Shown in pieces: positions 1 through 7,275 of a stretch of 17,334 nt of DNA. Numbering within the stretch: position 1 is the first letter of the stretch; the number at the start of each line of letters is the position of its first letter. Source of the stretch: an uncultured Frankiales bacterium (GTDB taxonomy: Bacteria > Actinomycetota > Actinomycetes > Mycobacteriales > SCTD01). The notes under the pieces are model-generated. The model saw only the letters and a list, made by a program, of their open reading frames with translations, made no database searches and was not told where the DNA came from. Position numbers and translations under genes: made by a program. The stretch covers positions 1 through 17,334 of the forward strand of contig CAMLIA010000079.1 of the NCBI GenBank assembly GCA_946479905.1. Direction: 5' to 3'.

Positions 1-195
<195 letters not shown>

Positions 196-203
<8 letters not shown>

Positions 204-1158
204 GCCCCTCCGGAAGCCCCTCGACGTCCCCGACCTGGTCGCGCGGGCGGAGGCCGGGGAGGCCCGGGCGGTCGCCCGCCTGATCTCCCTGGTCGAGGAC
301 GCGTCCCCCTCGCTGCGCGAGGTGATGGCGCTGCTCGCGCCGCGGGCAGGCCATGCCCGCGTCATCGGCCTGACCGGCTCGCCGGGCGTCGGCAAGAGCA
401 CGTCGACGTCGGCGCTGGTCGCGGCGTACCGCCGGCGCGGCATGAAGGTCGGGGTGCTCGCCGTCGACCCCTCCTCGCCGTTCTCCGGGGGCGCGCTGCT
501 CGGCGACCGGGTGCGGATGCAGGAGCACGCCACTGACAACGGGGTGTTCATCCGGTCGATGGCCTCCCGGGGGCACCTCGGCGGGCTGTCCTGGGCGACC
601 CCGCAGGCGCTGCGGGTGCTGTCCGCCGCGGGCTGCGACGTCGTGCTGGTCGAGACCGTCGGCGTCGGCCAGGCCGAGGTCGAGATCGCCTCGCTGGCCG
701 ACACCACGCTGGTGCTGCTCGCGCCCGGCATGGGCGACGGCATCCAGGCCGCCAAGGCGGGGATCCTCGAGGTGGCGGACGTCTTCGTGGTCAACAAGGC
801 CGACCGCGACGGTGCCGACACGGTGGTGCGCGACCTGCGCTACATGCTGTCGCTCGGTGACCGCCGCACCGACGACGGCTGGCGGGTGCCGATCGTCAAG
901 ACGATCGCGTCCAAGGGCGAGGGCGCCGACGAGGTCGTGGACGAGATCGAGAAGCACGGCGAGTGGCTGGCGAGCTCGGGCCGCCTCGAGCAGCGGCGCA
1001 CCAAGCGGGCGAGCGACGAGGTGGAGGCGATCGCGCTGACGTCGCTGCGCGTCGACCTGCGCCACGGGGCCCTGGAGGCCCTTGCCCAGCGCGTGGTCGC
1101 CGGCGAGCTCGATCCCTACGCCGCCGCCGACGAGCTGGTGGCGAGCCTTGACACCTGA
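196..1158 (+). CDS. meaB: MeaB/ArgK-type GTPase, chaperone of methylmalonyl-CoA mutase
   Basis: G3E-family P-loop GTPase that in known systems loads and protects adenosylcobalamin in methylmalonyl-CoA mutase. From the chosen start it is 320 aa, the usual family length. Visible motifs are the Walker [10 protein letters not shown] (residues 61-69), the [15 protein letters not shown] block, [11 protein letters not shown] (switch/Walker B region) and the NKAD base-specificity motif (200-203). The conserved N-terminal stretch [10 protein letters not shown] lies upstream of the first GTG (322), so that start would remove an essential part. The in-frame codons from the stop at 178-180 to 322 contain no ATG, GTG or TTG, so the best start is CTG at 196 (or 193), overlapping the thiolase stop and probably read by translational coupling. 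No strong ribosome binding site is seen. Function is secure; the exact start is inferred. Confidence 0.88.
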
Positions 1159-1597
1159 GCCGACACCTGAGCCGACACCTGAGCCGACACCTGAGCCGAC
1201 ACCTGAGGCACTGGACCTGCAGCCGCACCCCGAGGGCGGCTGGTACCGCGAGACCTGGCGCGCCCCTGGCTCGGTCCCGACCGGGCACGGCGACCGCTCA
1301 CCCGCCACGTCCATCCTGTTCCTGCTCGAGCCGGGGCAGCGGTCCGCGTGGCACCGCGTCCGCTCCTCGGAGCTCTGGCTCTGGCAGGGCGGTGGTGACC
1401 TGGTGCTCTCGCTGGGCGGTGCCTCGGACCGGCCGGAGCTCACCCGGACCGTGACGCTCGGGCCCGGTGGCGTGCTGCAGCACCTCGTCGAGCCCGGGGA
1501 GTGGCAGGCGGCCGCTCCCGGGGGCGACCAGCCGGTGGTGTGCGGCTGCGTCGTCGTACCCGGCTTCGACTTCGCCGACTTCGAGCTGGAGACATGA
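1148..1597 (+). CDS. DUF985-type cupin protein
   Basis: A 149-aa single-domain cupin of the DUF985 (Cupin_5, YML079w-like) group. Characteristic blocks are LQPHPEGGWYRETW near residue 25, SILFLLEPGQRSAWHRV in the middle, ELWLWQGG following it, and GCVVVPGFDFADFEL at the C-terminus. The family forms a small beta-barrel; its substrate is not known to me. The chosen TTG start at 1148 gives Met-Thr-Pro-Glu, resembling the usual family start of MTPEEL type, and overlaps the meaB stop by 11 bases. Residues 2-20 are a repeated Pro-Thr-Pro-Glu stretch encoded by the 12-bp tandem repeat; the conserved domain begins right after it. The gene ends in an ATGA overlap with the next gene. A start downstream of the repeat is not available as ATG, GTG or TTG before the conserved HPEGGW block. 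Confidence 0.85.
   Translation: MTPEPTPEPTPEPTPEPTPEALDLQPHPEGGWYRETWRAPGSVPTGHGDRSPATSILFLLEPGQRSAWHRVRSSELWLWQGGGDLVLSLGGASDRPELTRTVTLGPGGVLQHLVEPGEWQAAAPGGDQPVVCGCVVVPGFDFADFELET
1150..1209 (+). repeat. 12-bp tandem repeat across the meaB/cupin junction (5 units)
   Basis: The unit GACACCTGAGCC occurs four times perfectly (1150, 1162, 1174, 1186), followed by a fifth unit (1198-1209) that differs at one base. The first unit contains the last two sense codons and the TGA of meaB. In the cupin frame each unit adds four codons (Pro-Glu-Pro-Thr cycle). Because the unit is a multiple of three and carries TGA in the meaB frame, copy-number change would lengthen or shorten only the cupin N-terminus and leave MeaB untouched. 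Confidence 0.95.
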
Positions 1598-1920
1598 GCC
1601 TCACCGTTGCCTTCTCCGTCGCCCCTGCGTCCCCGGACCCCGACGGGTCCTACGCCGACGCGGTCGCCGCCGCGGTGCGCGTGGTGCGGGAGTCGGGCCT
1701 GCCCAACGAGACGAACGCGATGTTCACCAACGTCGAGGGCGAGTGGGACGAGGTGATGGCGGTCGTGAAGGCCGCCACGATGGCGGTCGCCGCGGTGTCC
1801 CCCCGGGTCTCGCTGGTCCTCAAGGCCGACCTGCGCGAGGGCGCGACCAACGCGCTCGTCACGAAGGTCGAGTCCGTCGAGAAGCGGCTCTCCGAGATCA
1901 ACAGGCCATCACAAGGGTGA
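1594..1920 (+). CDS. MTH1187/YkoF-type thiamine-binding protein
   Basis: A 108-aa protein of the thiamine-binding (DUF77, MTH1187/YkoF fold) family. The pattern MSLTVAFSVAP, then SGLPNETNAMFTNVEGEWDEVM, then PRVSLVLKADLR is characteristic. Family members are small ferredoxin-like domains that form oligomers and bind thiamine or its precursors in the cytoplasm. The ATG at 1594 overlaps the cupin stop (ATGA), so translation is probably coupled within the meaB cluster. Oddity: the last eight residues, EINRPSQG, and the TGA lie inside a 66-bp palindromic element, and the conserved domain ends just before it. The tail is therefore probably not native to the family. Confidence 0.85.
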   Translation: MSLTVAFSVAPASPDPDGSYADAVAAAVRVVRESGLPNETNAMFTNVEGEWDEVMAVVKAATMAVAAVSPRVSLVLKADLREGATNALVTKVESVEKRLSEINRPSQG

Positions 1921-1959
1921 CCCGCCGGCAGGTCGGGCCGCCGATCCCCTGCTGATCAC
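1894..1959. repeat. 66-bp imperfect palindromic element, copy 1
   Basis: The left arm starts GAGATCAACAGG (1894-1905) and the right arm, read on the minus strand from 1959, starts GTGATCAGCAGG. Of the outer 17 base pairs 13 match, and a second short stem surrounds a central GCCGGC (1924-1929). Length and centre coincide exactly with copy 2. The left half encodes the end of the thiamine-binding protein including its TGA. The folded RNA could act as a bidirectional terminator between the convergent genes. Confidence 0.8.
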
Positions 1960-1977
1960 CCGTCCACCCGGATCCCC

Positions 1978-2043
1978 GTGATCAACAGGCGATCACCGCC
2001 CCGGCTTGCCGGCGTGGCGCCTCGGTGAACCCCTGTTGATCTC
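1978..2043. repeat. 66-bp imperfect palindromic element, copy 2
   Basis: The left arm is GTGATCAACAGGCGATCACC from 1978; the minus-strand right arm from 2043 begins GAGATCAACAGGGGTTCACC. Of the outer 21 pairs 18 match, and the centre is again GCCGGC (2008-2013). It is separated from copy 1 by 18 bp (1960-1977), giving an 84-bp period. The right half encodes the last 16 codons and the TGA of the DUF2127 gene on the minus strand. Confidence 0.85.
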
Positions 2044-2823
2044 AGGCTCTCGGTGGCCGGCCTTGCCGGACACGGTGAGCGCGGCTGCCTCCACCTCGAG
2101 CAGCGACTCCGCCTGCCGCTCGGCCTCGAACGCGGCGTGGCCTCCGCGGATGCCGAACAGCCGCTTGCTCCAGACCAGGTAGGTCACCGCGACCAGGTTG
2201 ACGACGAGGGCGCCGACCTTGAGCCAGGACACCTTGTCGGTCAGCTCGTAGACCTCGAGCGGCAGGAAGGCCGACGTCCCGACGACCGCGACGTACTCAC
2301 CCCAGCGCTTGAGCATCCAGAGGCCCACCCCTTCGAGCAGCTGGAGGGCCGCGTAGGCGAAGAGCCCGACCGCCACCAGGGTCAGCGTGTGCTGCTTGCT
2401 CGTGAGCAGGTCACGGATCCGGTCGACCGTCGGGGAGGTGTCGAGGTCGTAGTGGAAGACGCCCGCGAGCGGCTTGGCGGCCGGGATCGCCTTGTCGAAG
2501 GTCTCCTGGATCGAGGTCTTCGCGTTCTTGAAGTACACGACGCCGTAGCCCAGCGCGAGCAGGAGCAGCCCGCGCCCGAAGCGCTCCACGGCGAGCAGCC
2601 GCAGGATGGTGGCGTCCTTGAGCGCCTTGCCGCGCAGCACCAGCGGCGCGTCGTCGGCCGGCCCGCTGCCGGCCGGGTCCCCGACGACGAAGGTCGCGCA
2701 CCGCAGGCACCGCCAGGCCGCACCCGCCGGGGTGGTGACCGTCAGCCGGGACCGCAGCTCCGGCTCGTCCGGCGCGTAGGTCGCGTGCCCCTTGCGCGAG
2801 CAGCCCCGCAGGCTCCAGTCCAC
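1993..2823 (-). CDS. DUF2127 membrane protein with N-terminal CxxC zinc-ribbon-like segment
   Basis: A 276-aa protein. The N-terminal 45 residues contain Cys8, His13 and the pair Cys39-Leu-Arg-Cys42, consistent with a small metal-binding ribbon. Four hydrophobic segments follow at about 83-98, 147-170, 177-192 and 201-217, as in the DUF2127 integral membrane family, whose function is unknown to me. The GTG at 2823 is chosen because the protein then starts VDWSLRGCSRKGH, which fits the cytosolic domain; the in-frame GTG at 2874 would add 17 Arg/Trp-rich residues with no domain character. The gene is convergent with the thiamine-binding gene. Its C-terminal tail EINRGSPRRHAGKPGR begins exactly at the outer edge of palindromic copy 2 and is probably element-derived. 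Confidence 0.78.
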   Translation of the reverse strand: MDWSLRGCSRKGHATYAPDEPELRSRLTVTTPAGAAWRCLRCATFVVGDPAGSGPADDAPLVLRGKALKDATILRLLAVERFGRGLLLLALGYGVVYFKNAKTSIQETFDKAIPAAKPLAGVFHYDLDTSPTVDRIRDLLTSKQHTLTLVAVGLFAYAALQLLEGVGLWMLKRWGEYVAVVGTSAFLPLEVYELTDKVSWLKVGALVVNLVAVTYLVWSKRLFGIRGGHAAFEAERQAESLLEVEAAALTVSGKAGHREPEINRGSPRRHAGKPGR

Positions 2824-2927
2824 GCGACAACCTTGCCACCAGCTTGCCCGGGCAGCGCGAGGAACGGGCCGCACTCCCGTTTCACATGTCGACCGGGTCA
2901 GACCGGCCCGGCACCACCCCCCTTTCC

Positions 2928-2932
2928 GGAGG
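2928..2932 (+). promoter_or_regulatory. Ribosome binding site deciding the 46-aa peptide start
   Basis: GGAGG lies four bases before GTG 2937. It supports that GTG over the upstream in-frame ATG at about 2886, which would put 17 polar residues in front of the signal peptide. Confidence 0.7.
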
Positions 2933-2936
2933 AACT

Positions 2937-3077
2937 GTGAAGCGCGTTCTCGCCATCACCGCACTGCTGTTCGCCAGCGTCGCCGCCCTGGCCGCGCCGG
3001 CCAGCGCGTCGACCCTGTGCCTGACCGGCCACATCGACGTCAACGGCACCGTGCAGGACGTCAACCAGTGCGTCTGA
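2937..3077 (+). CDS. Small secreted peptide with two cysteines, function unknown
   Basis: A 46-aa product with a textbook signal peptide: a Lys-Arg start, the hydrophobic core VLAITALLFASVAALAA, and a probable cleavage after Ala-Ser-Ala near residue 24-25. The predicted mature peptide is about 22 residues and contains two Cys (the fourth and next-to-last residues), which could form one disulfide loop, plus a polar middle of HIDVNGTVQDVNQ type. I do not recognise the family; it lacks the chaplin consensus and has no membrane or sortase anchor. It is a stand-alone unit: the upstream DUF2127 gene is divergent with 113 bases between starts, and a long hairpin follows the stop. Clear RBS, signal peptide and terminator make it likely to be real. 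Confidence 0.72.
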   Translation: MKRVLAITALLFASVAALAAPASASTLCLTGHIDVNGTVQDVNQCV

Positions 3078-3085
3078 TGCGCTGA

Positions 3086-3135
3086 CGACGGCGCCTCGGG
3101 CCGGGCCCGGAAGAGCCCGGCCCGGGGTGCTGTTG
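3086..3135 (+). terminator. Very long GC hairpin between the peptide gene and the thioredoxin-TPR gene
   Basis: Bases 3086-3106 pair with 3115-3135 without a mismatch: 21 bp, of which four are G-U type, closing an 8-base loop (3107-3114). The 10-bp inner stem is all G/C. It begins 8 bases after the peptide stop. There is no proper U-tract after it, so termination would be of the actinobacterial hairpin-only kind. It ends nine bases before the next ATG. Confidence 0.72.
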
Positions 3136-3144
3136 ACTAGGGAC

Positions 3145-4050
3145 ATGCAGCGCCGTCCCACCGATCTCAACATCGCCGGAGCCATCGACCTGTCGCGCCT
3201 GGCGAAGCCCGCAGCGACCGCCGCGCCCGCGACCGCCGGCACGAGCCCCTACGTGTACGACGTGGCGGAGGCCGACTTCGAGGACAAGGTCCTCCGTCGC
3301 TCGCTGCAGGTGCCCGTCCTCATCGACTTCTGGGCCGACTGGTGCGGGCCCTGCAAGCAGCTCAGCCCCATCCTCGAGCGGCTCGCCGACGAGGGCGCGG
3401 GCGCCTGGGAGCTGGCCAAGATCGACGTCGACGCCAACCAGGCGCTGTCCGGCCAGCTGCAGATCCAGTCCATCCCCACCGTGTTCCTCGCCCTCGGCGG
3501 GCGGCTCGTACCGGGCTTCCAGGGCGCGCTGCCCGAGGCCCAGCTCCGGCAGTTCCTGGAGCAGGTCCTGCAGGCCGCCCAGCAGGCAGGCCTGCCCGGC
3601 GCCGGCGGCCAGCCGGGCGAGGTCCCGCCGCCCCCGGTCGACCCGGAGCTGATCGCCGCGGAGGACGCCCTCGGCCGGGAGGACTACGCCGCCGCGATCC
3701 GGGAGTACGACGCGCTGCTCGCGCGCAAGCCGAACCACCCCGAGGCCGTCCTCGGCAAGGCCTGGGCGGCGCTGCTCCAGCGCGCAGGGTCGCTCGACGC
3801 CGGGCAGGTCCTGGCCGCCGCAGCAGCGGCCCCGGACGACGTCGACGCCCAGACGCGAGCCGCGGACGTGGAGGTGCTCGCCGCCGAGATCCAGCCTGCG
3901 ATCGACCGGCTGGTCGGCTTCGTGAAGCGCTCCGCCGGCGACGACCGCGACCGGGCCCGCAACCACCTGCTGGAGCTGTTCAGCGTCCTGGACCCCGAGG
4001 ACGAGCGCATCGTCGTCGGTCGCCGCGCGCTCGCCAACGCGCTCTACTAA
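3145..4050 (+). CDS. Thioredoxin-TPR protein (CnoX/YbbN-like)
   Basis: A 301-aa protein: an unstructured Ala/Thr-rich N-terminus, a thioredoxin domain at about 35-145, a Pro-rich linker near 155-170 and helical TPR-like repeats to the end. The redox motif WCGPCK has both cysteines (Cys67, Cys70), and the cis-proline loop SIPTVF is near residue 110. E. coli CnoX, by contrast, has lost one active-site cysteine, so this one may be redox active. Family members act in the cytoplasm as redox-linked holdases that hand clients to chaperones. The ATG at 3145 is chosen over the GTG at 3127, which lies within the end of the hairpin; AGGGA sits just upstream. It is likely transcribed alone, because a hairpin precedes it and 129 bases follow. 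Confidence 0.88.
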   Translation: MQRRPTDLNIAGAIDLSRLAKPAATAAPATAGTSPYVYDVAEADFEDKVLRRSLQVPVLIDFWADWCGPCKQLSPILERLADEGAGAWELAKIDVDANQALSGQLQIQSIPTVFLALGGRLVPGFQGALPEAQLRQFLEQVLQAAQQAGLPGAGGQPGEVPPPPVDPELIAAEDALGREDYAAAIREYDALLARKPNHPEAVLGKAWAALLQRAGSLDAGQVLAAAAAAPDDVDAQTRAADVEVLAAEIQPAIDRLVGFVKRSAGDDRDRARNHLLELFSVLDPEDERIVVGRRALANALY

Positions 4051-4071
4051 GGCCCCTTACCCACGGCCTTA
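4048..4071 (+). terminator. Weak hairpin at the end of the thioredoxin-TPR gene
   Basis: TAAGGCC (4048-4054, starting with the stop codon) can pair with GGCCTTA (4065-4071): 7 bp around a 10-base loop. There is no U-tract. It is a possible weak terminator only. Confidence 0.3.
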
Positions 4072-4144
4072 CCCCCGCGCCGGCGAGAAGCGGCGTGATC
4101 GCCCGATGTGCGGGGGCACCCCTTCGCACGAGCGTGGTCCCTGT

Positions 4145-4161
4145 CACCGGAGACACCGGTG
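4145..4161. promoter_or_regulatory. Inverted repeat upstream of the 50-aa gene and LuxR regulator
   Basis: CACCGG-AGACA-CCGGTG is a perfect 6-bp dyad centred 27 bases upstream of ATG 4180. It sits in the only gap (4051-4179) before the small gene and the LuxR regulator, so it could be an operator or a leader hairpin. No promoter hexamers were convincing here. Confidence 0.3.
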
Positions 4162-4179
4162 CAAAGCAGGGAGACCACC

Positions 4180-4332
4180 ATGATGAACGAGCTGGGCTCG
4201 GTGTTCCACGAGCTCGAGATGCACCAGCGGCAGGCCTTGGCCCGCGACCGCGCCCACAAGGAGCTGTACGGCGTGACAGCCGACCGCGAGCGGCGCTGGC
4301 TGCTCCGGCGGGTCACGCGGCACCACTCCTGA
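4180..4332 (+). CDS. 50-aa charged protein of unknown function, next to LuxR regulator
   Basis: The product starts MMNELGSVFHELEMHQRQ and is rich in Arg, His and Glu, with no membrane segment, signal peptide or cysteine; it could form one or two helices. AGGGAG at 4168-4173 is six bases before ATG 4180, a good ribosome binding site, and a second ATG follows at once. The stop (4330-4332) is separated by one base from the GTG of the 976-aa regulator, so the two are probably co-transcribed and translationally coupled. I do not recognise the family. Confidence 0.65.
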   Translation: MMNELGSVFHELEMHQRQALARDRAHKELYGVTADRERRWLLRRVTRHHS

Positions 4333-4333
4333 C

Positions 4334-7264
4334 GTGACCGCCGTCCTGACGGCCGCGCCTGGCAGCATGCTGGACGTGGCCGCCACGTTCCGCGCCGAGG
4401 ACCGGCCGCCCCTCGTGGGTCGCGACGACGAGCTGCAGCTGCTGCCGAGCGCCGTCGCCGCGGCCGCCGAGGGGCGGCCGGCCGTCGTGCTGCTCGGTGG
4501 CGACGCCGGTGTCGGCAAGACCCGGCTGCTCGCCCAGGTCGTGTCCGAGGCGCCGGAGGGCACGACCGTGCTCCGCGGCGGCTGCGTCGACCTGGGGGAC
4601 GTCGGCCTGCCCTACCTGCCGTTCGTCGAGGCCTTCGCCGACCTCGCCCGAGAGCTGCCGGCCGCCGTCGACGTACCCGGCCTGGGACCGCTGCTGCCGG
4701 GTGCCGGGGCGCAAGGCGGCGAGCTGGTCCGGCTGCAGCTGTTCGAGGCGGTCGTCGCCGCGCTGCGGGCCGCCGGAGAGGTGGCTCCGGTCCTCGTGGT
4801 CCTGGAGGACCTGCACTGGGCGGACGCCTCCAGTCGCGAGCTGCTGCGATTCCTCGTGACCCGGCTGCGCGACGAGCGGGTCGCGCTGCTGGCGTCCTAC
4901 CGCGCCGACGACCTGCACCGCAGGCACCCGCTGGTGCCGCTGCTCGGCGAGCTCGGCCGGCTCGCCGGTGTCGAGCAGGTCCAGCTGCGGCCGCTGCCGG
5001 ACGACGCGGTGGCCCGCCACCTCACCGCCCTGGTCGACCTGGAACCGGAGGTCCTGGCCGCCGTCGTGCGCCGCGCCGAGGGCAACGCCTACTTCGCGGA
5101 GGAGCTCGCGCTCGCCGCCGTCGACACCGGCGAGGACATGCCGACGCGGCTCTCCGAGGTGCTGCTGTCGCGGGTCGAGCGGCTGGCGCCGGAGACCCTG
5201 GCGCTGGTCCGGCTGGCGGCCGTCGCCGGTCGTCGCGTCGACCACGCCCTGCTGGCCGCCGCCGGTGCCGCGACCGGCCTGGAGACCGAGAGCGCGCTGC
5301 GCGAGGCGGTGGCGGCGCACGTCCTCACCGTCGTGCACGAGACGTCCTTCTCGTTCCGGCACGCCCTCATGCAGGAGACGGTGTACGACGACCTGCTGCC
5401 CGGGGAGAAGGTGCGGCTGCACGGCGTGCTCGCCGAGGTCCTCGAGTCCGCCGGCGGCGCGGCGGGGGAGCTGGCGCACCACAAGCAGCGCAGCGGCGAC
5501 CTGGCAGGTGCCTACGCCGACTACCTGCGGGCCGCGCGCACCGCGATGGCCGACGGAGCGCCGCACGAGGCGCTGGCGTCGCGGGAGCACGCCCTCGCGC
5601 TGGCGGCGTCGCCCGCCGTCGCCGTAGGGCCGGAGGAGCGCTTCCGGCTGCTGCAGGAGGCTGCGGAGAGCGCCGGCCTCGCCGGCGACTGGACCCGCGC
5701 CATCGCCCTGGCGCGCGAGTCCGTGGCGCTGGCCGCCACGCTCGACGTGGCCCTGCAGTCCGACGCGCACCGCGGCCTGGCAGCGCACCTGCTGGAGGGC
5801 GACCGTGAGCAGGAGGCGATCGAGGCCGGCGCGATCGCGGCGGCGCTGGCCGAGCAGACCGGCGACGAGACCCGGATCGCGCGGGCGCAGTCCCAGTTCG
5901 CCCAGGCCGTCCTGCACGAGCTGCAGCGCGACGCCGAGGCCGCCACCGCCGCCCGGCTCGCGCAGGAGGCCGCGGTGCGGGCCGGCCTCACCGACGTCCA
6001 GGCGGACGCCCTCGTGACGCAGGGCGTGCTGGCGGAGGCCGCGGGGGACCGGCAGCAGGCGATCGCGCTGTTCCGCCAGGCCCGTGACCTCGCCGTCGCG
6101 CACGGCCACCTGCCGCAGGAGCTGCGCGCGTCGTACAACGTCGCGGCGCACAGCTTCTACGCCGCCGACCTCGAGGCCGCCGAGGAGGCGGCCGAGGCCG
6201 CCGTGCGGCGCGCGGTCGAGATCGGCCTGGCCTGGAGCCCCTACGGGTACAGCGTGCACGGCCTGCTGGCCGTCATCAGGTACACCCGCGGCGACCTCGC
6301 CGGGTCGACCGCGGTCATCGCCGCCGCCCAGGGCGGGACCAGCGAGTCGGCCCGGCAGAGCCTCGCCGGCATCGGCTTGTACGCCGCCGTGGCGCGCGGT
6401 GACGACGGCGCGATCGGGGTCGCCCGCGCCGTCACCGAGTCGGAGAAGCTCGACCCGCTCGCCTGGCTGGTCGCGAGCGGCACCGGATCGGACGCGCTGC
6501 GGATGCAGGGCGACCTGCAGGCGGCGTCGGAGCTGGCGGAGTTCGGCACCGCCAGGATCGCGCAGCGGTGGGGCGACTGGTCCCTCGGCGGCATCTGGCT
6601 CGCGGCACTGGGCATCGCGGCGGAAGCGGACCTGGCGCACCGTGCCCGGCTCCGGCGCGACACCGCGGCGGAGCGGGCGCACGCCGAGAAGGCCGAGCGC
6701 TGGGAGCAGCTCGCGCAGGAGACCGCCCGGCGCGGCCGGCCACGCGGGGGCCGGCTCGGCCCGGAGGGCATCGCCTGGCTGCTCCGCTGCACCGCCGAGT
6801 CGCGCCGGGCCGCCGGCGTCGCGGACGTGGACCTGTGGGAGTCCGTCGTGGCCGCGTTCGGCTACGGCTACCCCTACGAGGAGGCGCGCGCCCGGTGGCG
6901 GCTGGCCGAGGCACTGGTCGAGACCGGGGCGCGCGAGCGCGCGGCGGCCGAGCTGCGGGCGGCGCTCGAGGTCGCGGACGCGCTGGGCACCAGGCCCTTC
7001 CGGGCCGGCGTCGTCGACCTGGCCCGGCGCGCCCGCCTCGACATCGGTGTGCGCACCGAACCCGTCACCGTGCTGACCGGTCGCGAGCAGGAGGTGCTGC
7101 GGCTGGTGGCCACCGGCAGCACGAACCGGCAGATCGGCAGTCAGCTGTTCATCAGCGAGAAGACCGCCTCGGTGCACGTCTCGCGGATCCTCGCGAAGCT
7201 GGGCGTCTCTGGCCGGGCCGAGGCAGCGGCCCGCGCGGCGCAGCTGGGGCTGCTGGAGCCCTGA
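4334..7264 (+). CDS. Large AAA-ATPase LuxR-family transcriptional regulator (LAL type)
   Basis: A 976-aa protein of the large ATP-binding LuxR (LAL, MalT-like) architecture. The N-terminal AAA domain has Walker A GGDAGVGKTR (residues 55-64) and Walker B LVVLEDLHWADASS (about 153-166). A long helical, Ala/Glu-rich TPR-like middle region (about 380-890) follows, then the C-terminal LuxR helix-turn-helix from about 914: LTGREQEVLRLVATG and ISEKTASVHVSRILAKLGV. Such proteins bind ATP and an inducer and activate transcription. The GTG at 4334 lies one base after the previous gene's stop; ATG 4367 is an alternative that would lose 11 residues, and neither has a strong RBS. Targets and inducer cannot be read from the sequence. 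Confidence 0.92.
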   Translation: MTAVLTAAPGSMLDVAATFRAEDRPPLVGRDDELQLLPSAVAAAAEGRPAVVLLGGDAGVGKTRLLAQVVSEAPEGTTVLRGGCVDLGDVGLPYLPFVEAFADLARELPAAVDVPGLGPLLPGAGAQGGELVRLQLFEAVVAALRAAGEVAPVLVVLEDLHWADASSRELLRFLVTRLRDERVALLASYRADDLHRRHPLVPLLGELGRLAGVEQVQLRPLPDDAVARHLTALVDLEPEVLAAVVRRAEGNAYFAEELALAAVDTGEDMPTRLSEVLLSRVERLAPETLALVRLAAVAGRRVDHALLAAAGAATGLETESALREAVAAHVLTVVHETSFSFRHALMQETVYDDLLPGEKVRLHGVLAEVLESAGGAAGELAHHKQRSGDLAGAYADYLRAARTAMADGAPHEALASREHALALAASPAVAVGPEERFRLLQEAAESAGLAGDWTRAIALARESVALAATLDVALQSDAHRGLAAHLLEGDREQEAIEAGAIAAALAEQTGDETRIARAQSQFAQAVLHELQRDAEAATAARLAQEAAVRAGLTDVQADALVTQGVLAEAAGDRQQAIALFRQARDLAVAHGHLPQELRASYNVAAHSFYAADLEAAEEAAEAAVRRAVEIGLAWSPYGYSVHGLLAVIRYTRGDLAGSTAVIAAAQGGTSESARQSLAGIGLYAAVARGDDGAIGVARAVTESEKLDPLAWLVASGTGSDALRMQGDLQAASELAEFGTARIAQRWGDWSLGGIWLAALGIAAEADLAHRARLRRDTAAERAHAEKAERWEQLAQETARRGRPRGGRLGPEGIAWLLRCTAESRRAAGVADVDLWESVVAAFGYGYPYEEARARWRLAEALVETGARERAAAELRAALEVADALGTRPFRAGVVDLARRARLDIGVRTEPVTVLTGREQEVLRLVATGSTNRQIGSQLFISEKTASVHVSRILAKLGVSGRAEAAARAAQLGLLEP

Positions 7265-7275
7265 GGCGCTCCTGT

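Noticed and set aside
1150..1209. Direct repeats considered as a CRISPR-like array
   Set aside because: Units are 12 bp without spacers and lie in coding frame.
2824..2936. Divergent promoters between the DUF2127 and secreted-peptide genes
   Set aside because: They must exist in or near this 113-base gap, but no hexamer pair with proper spacing was convincing on either strand.
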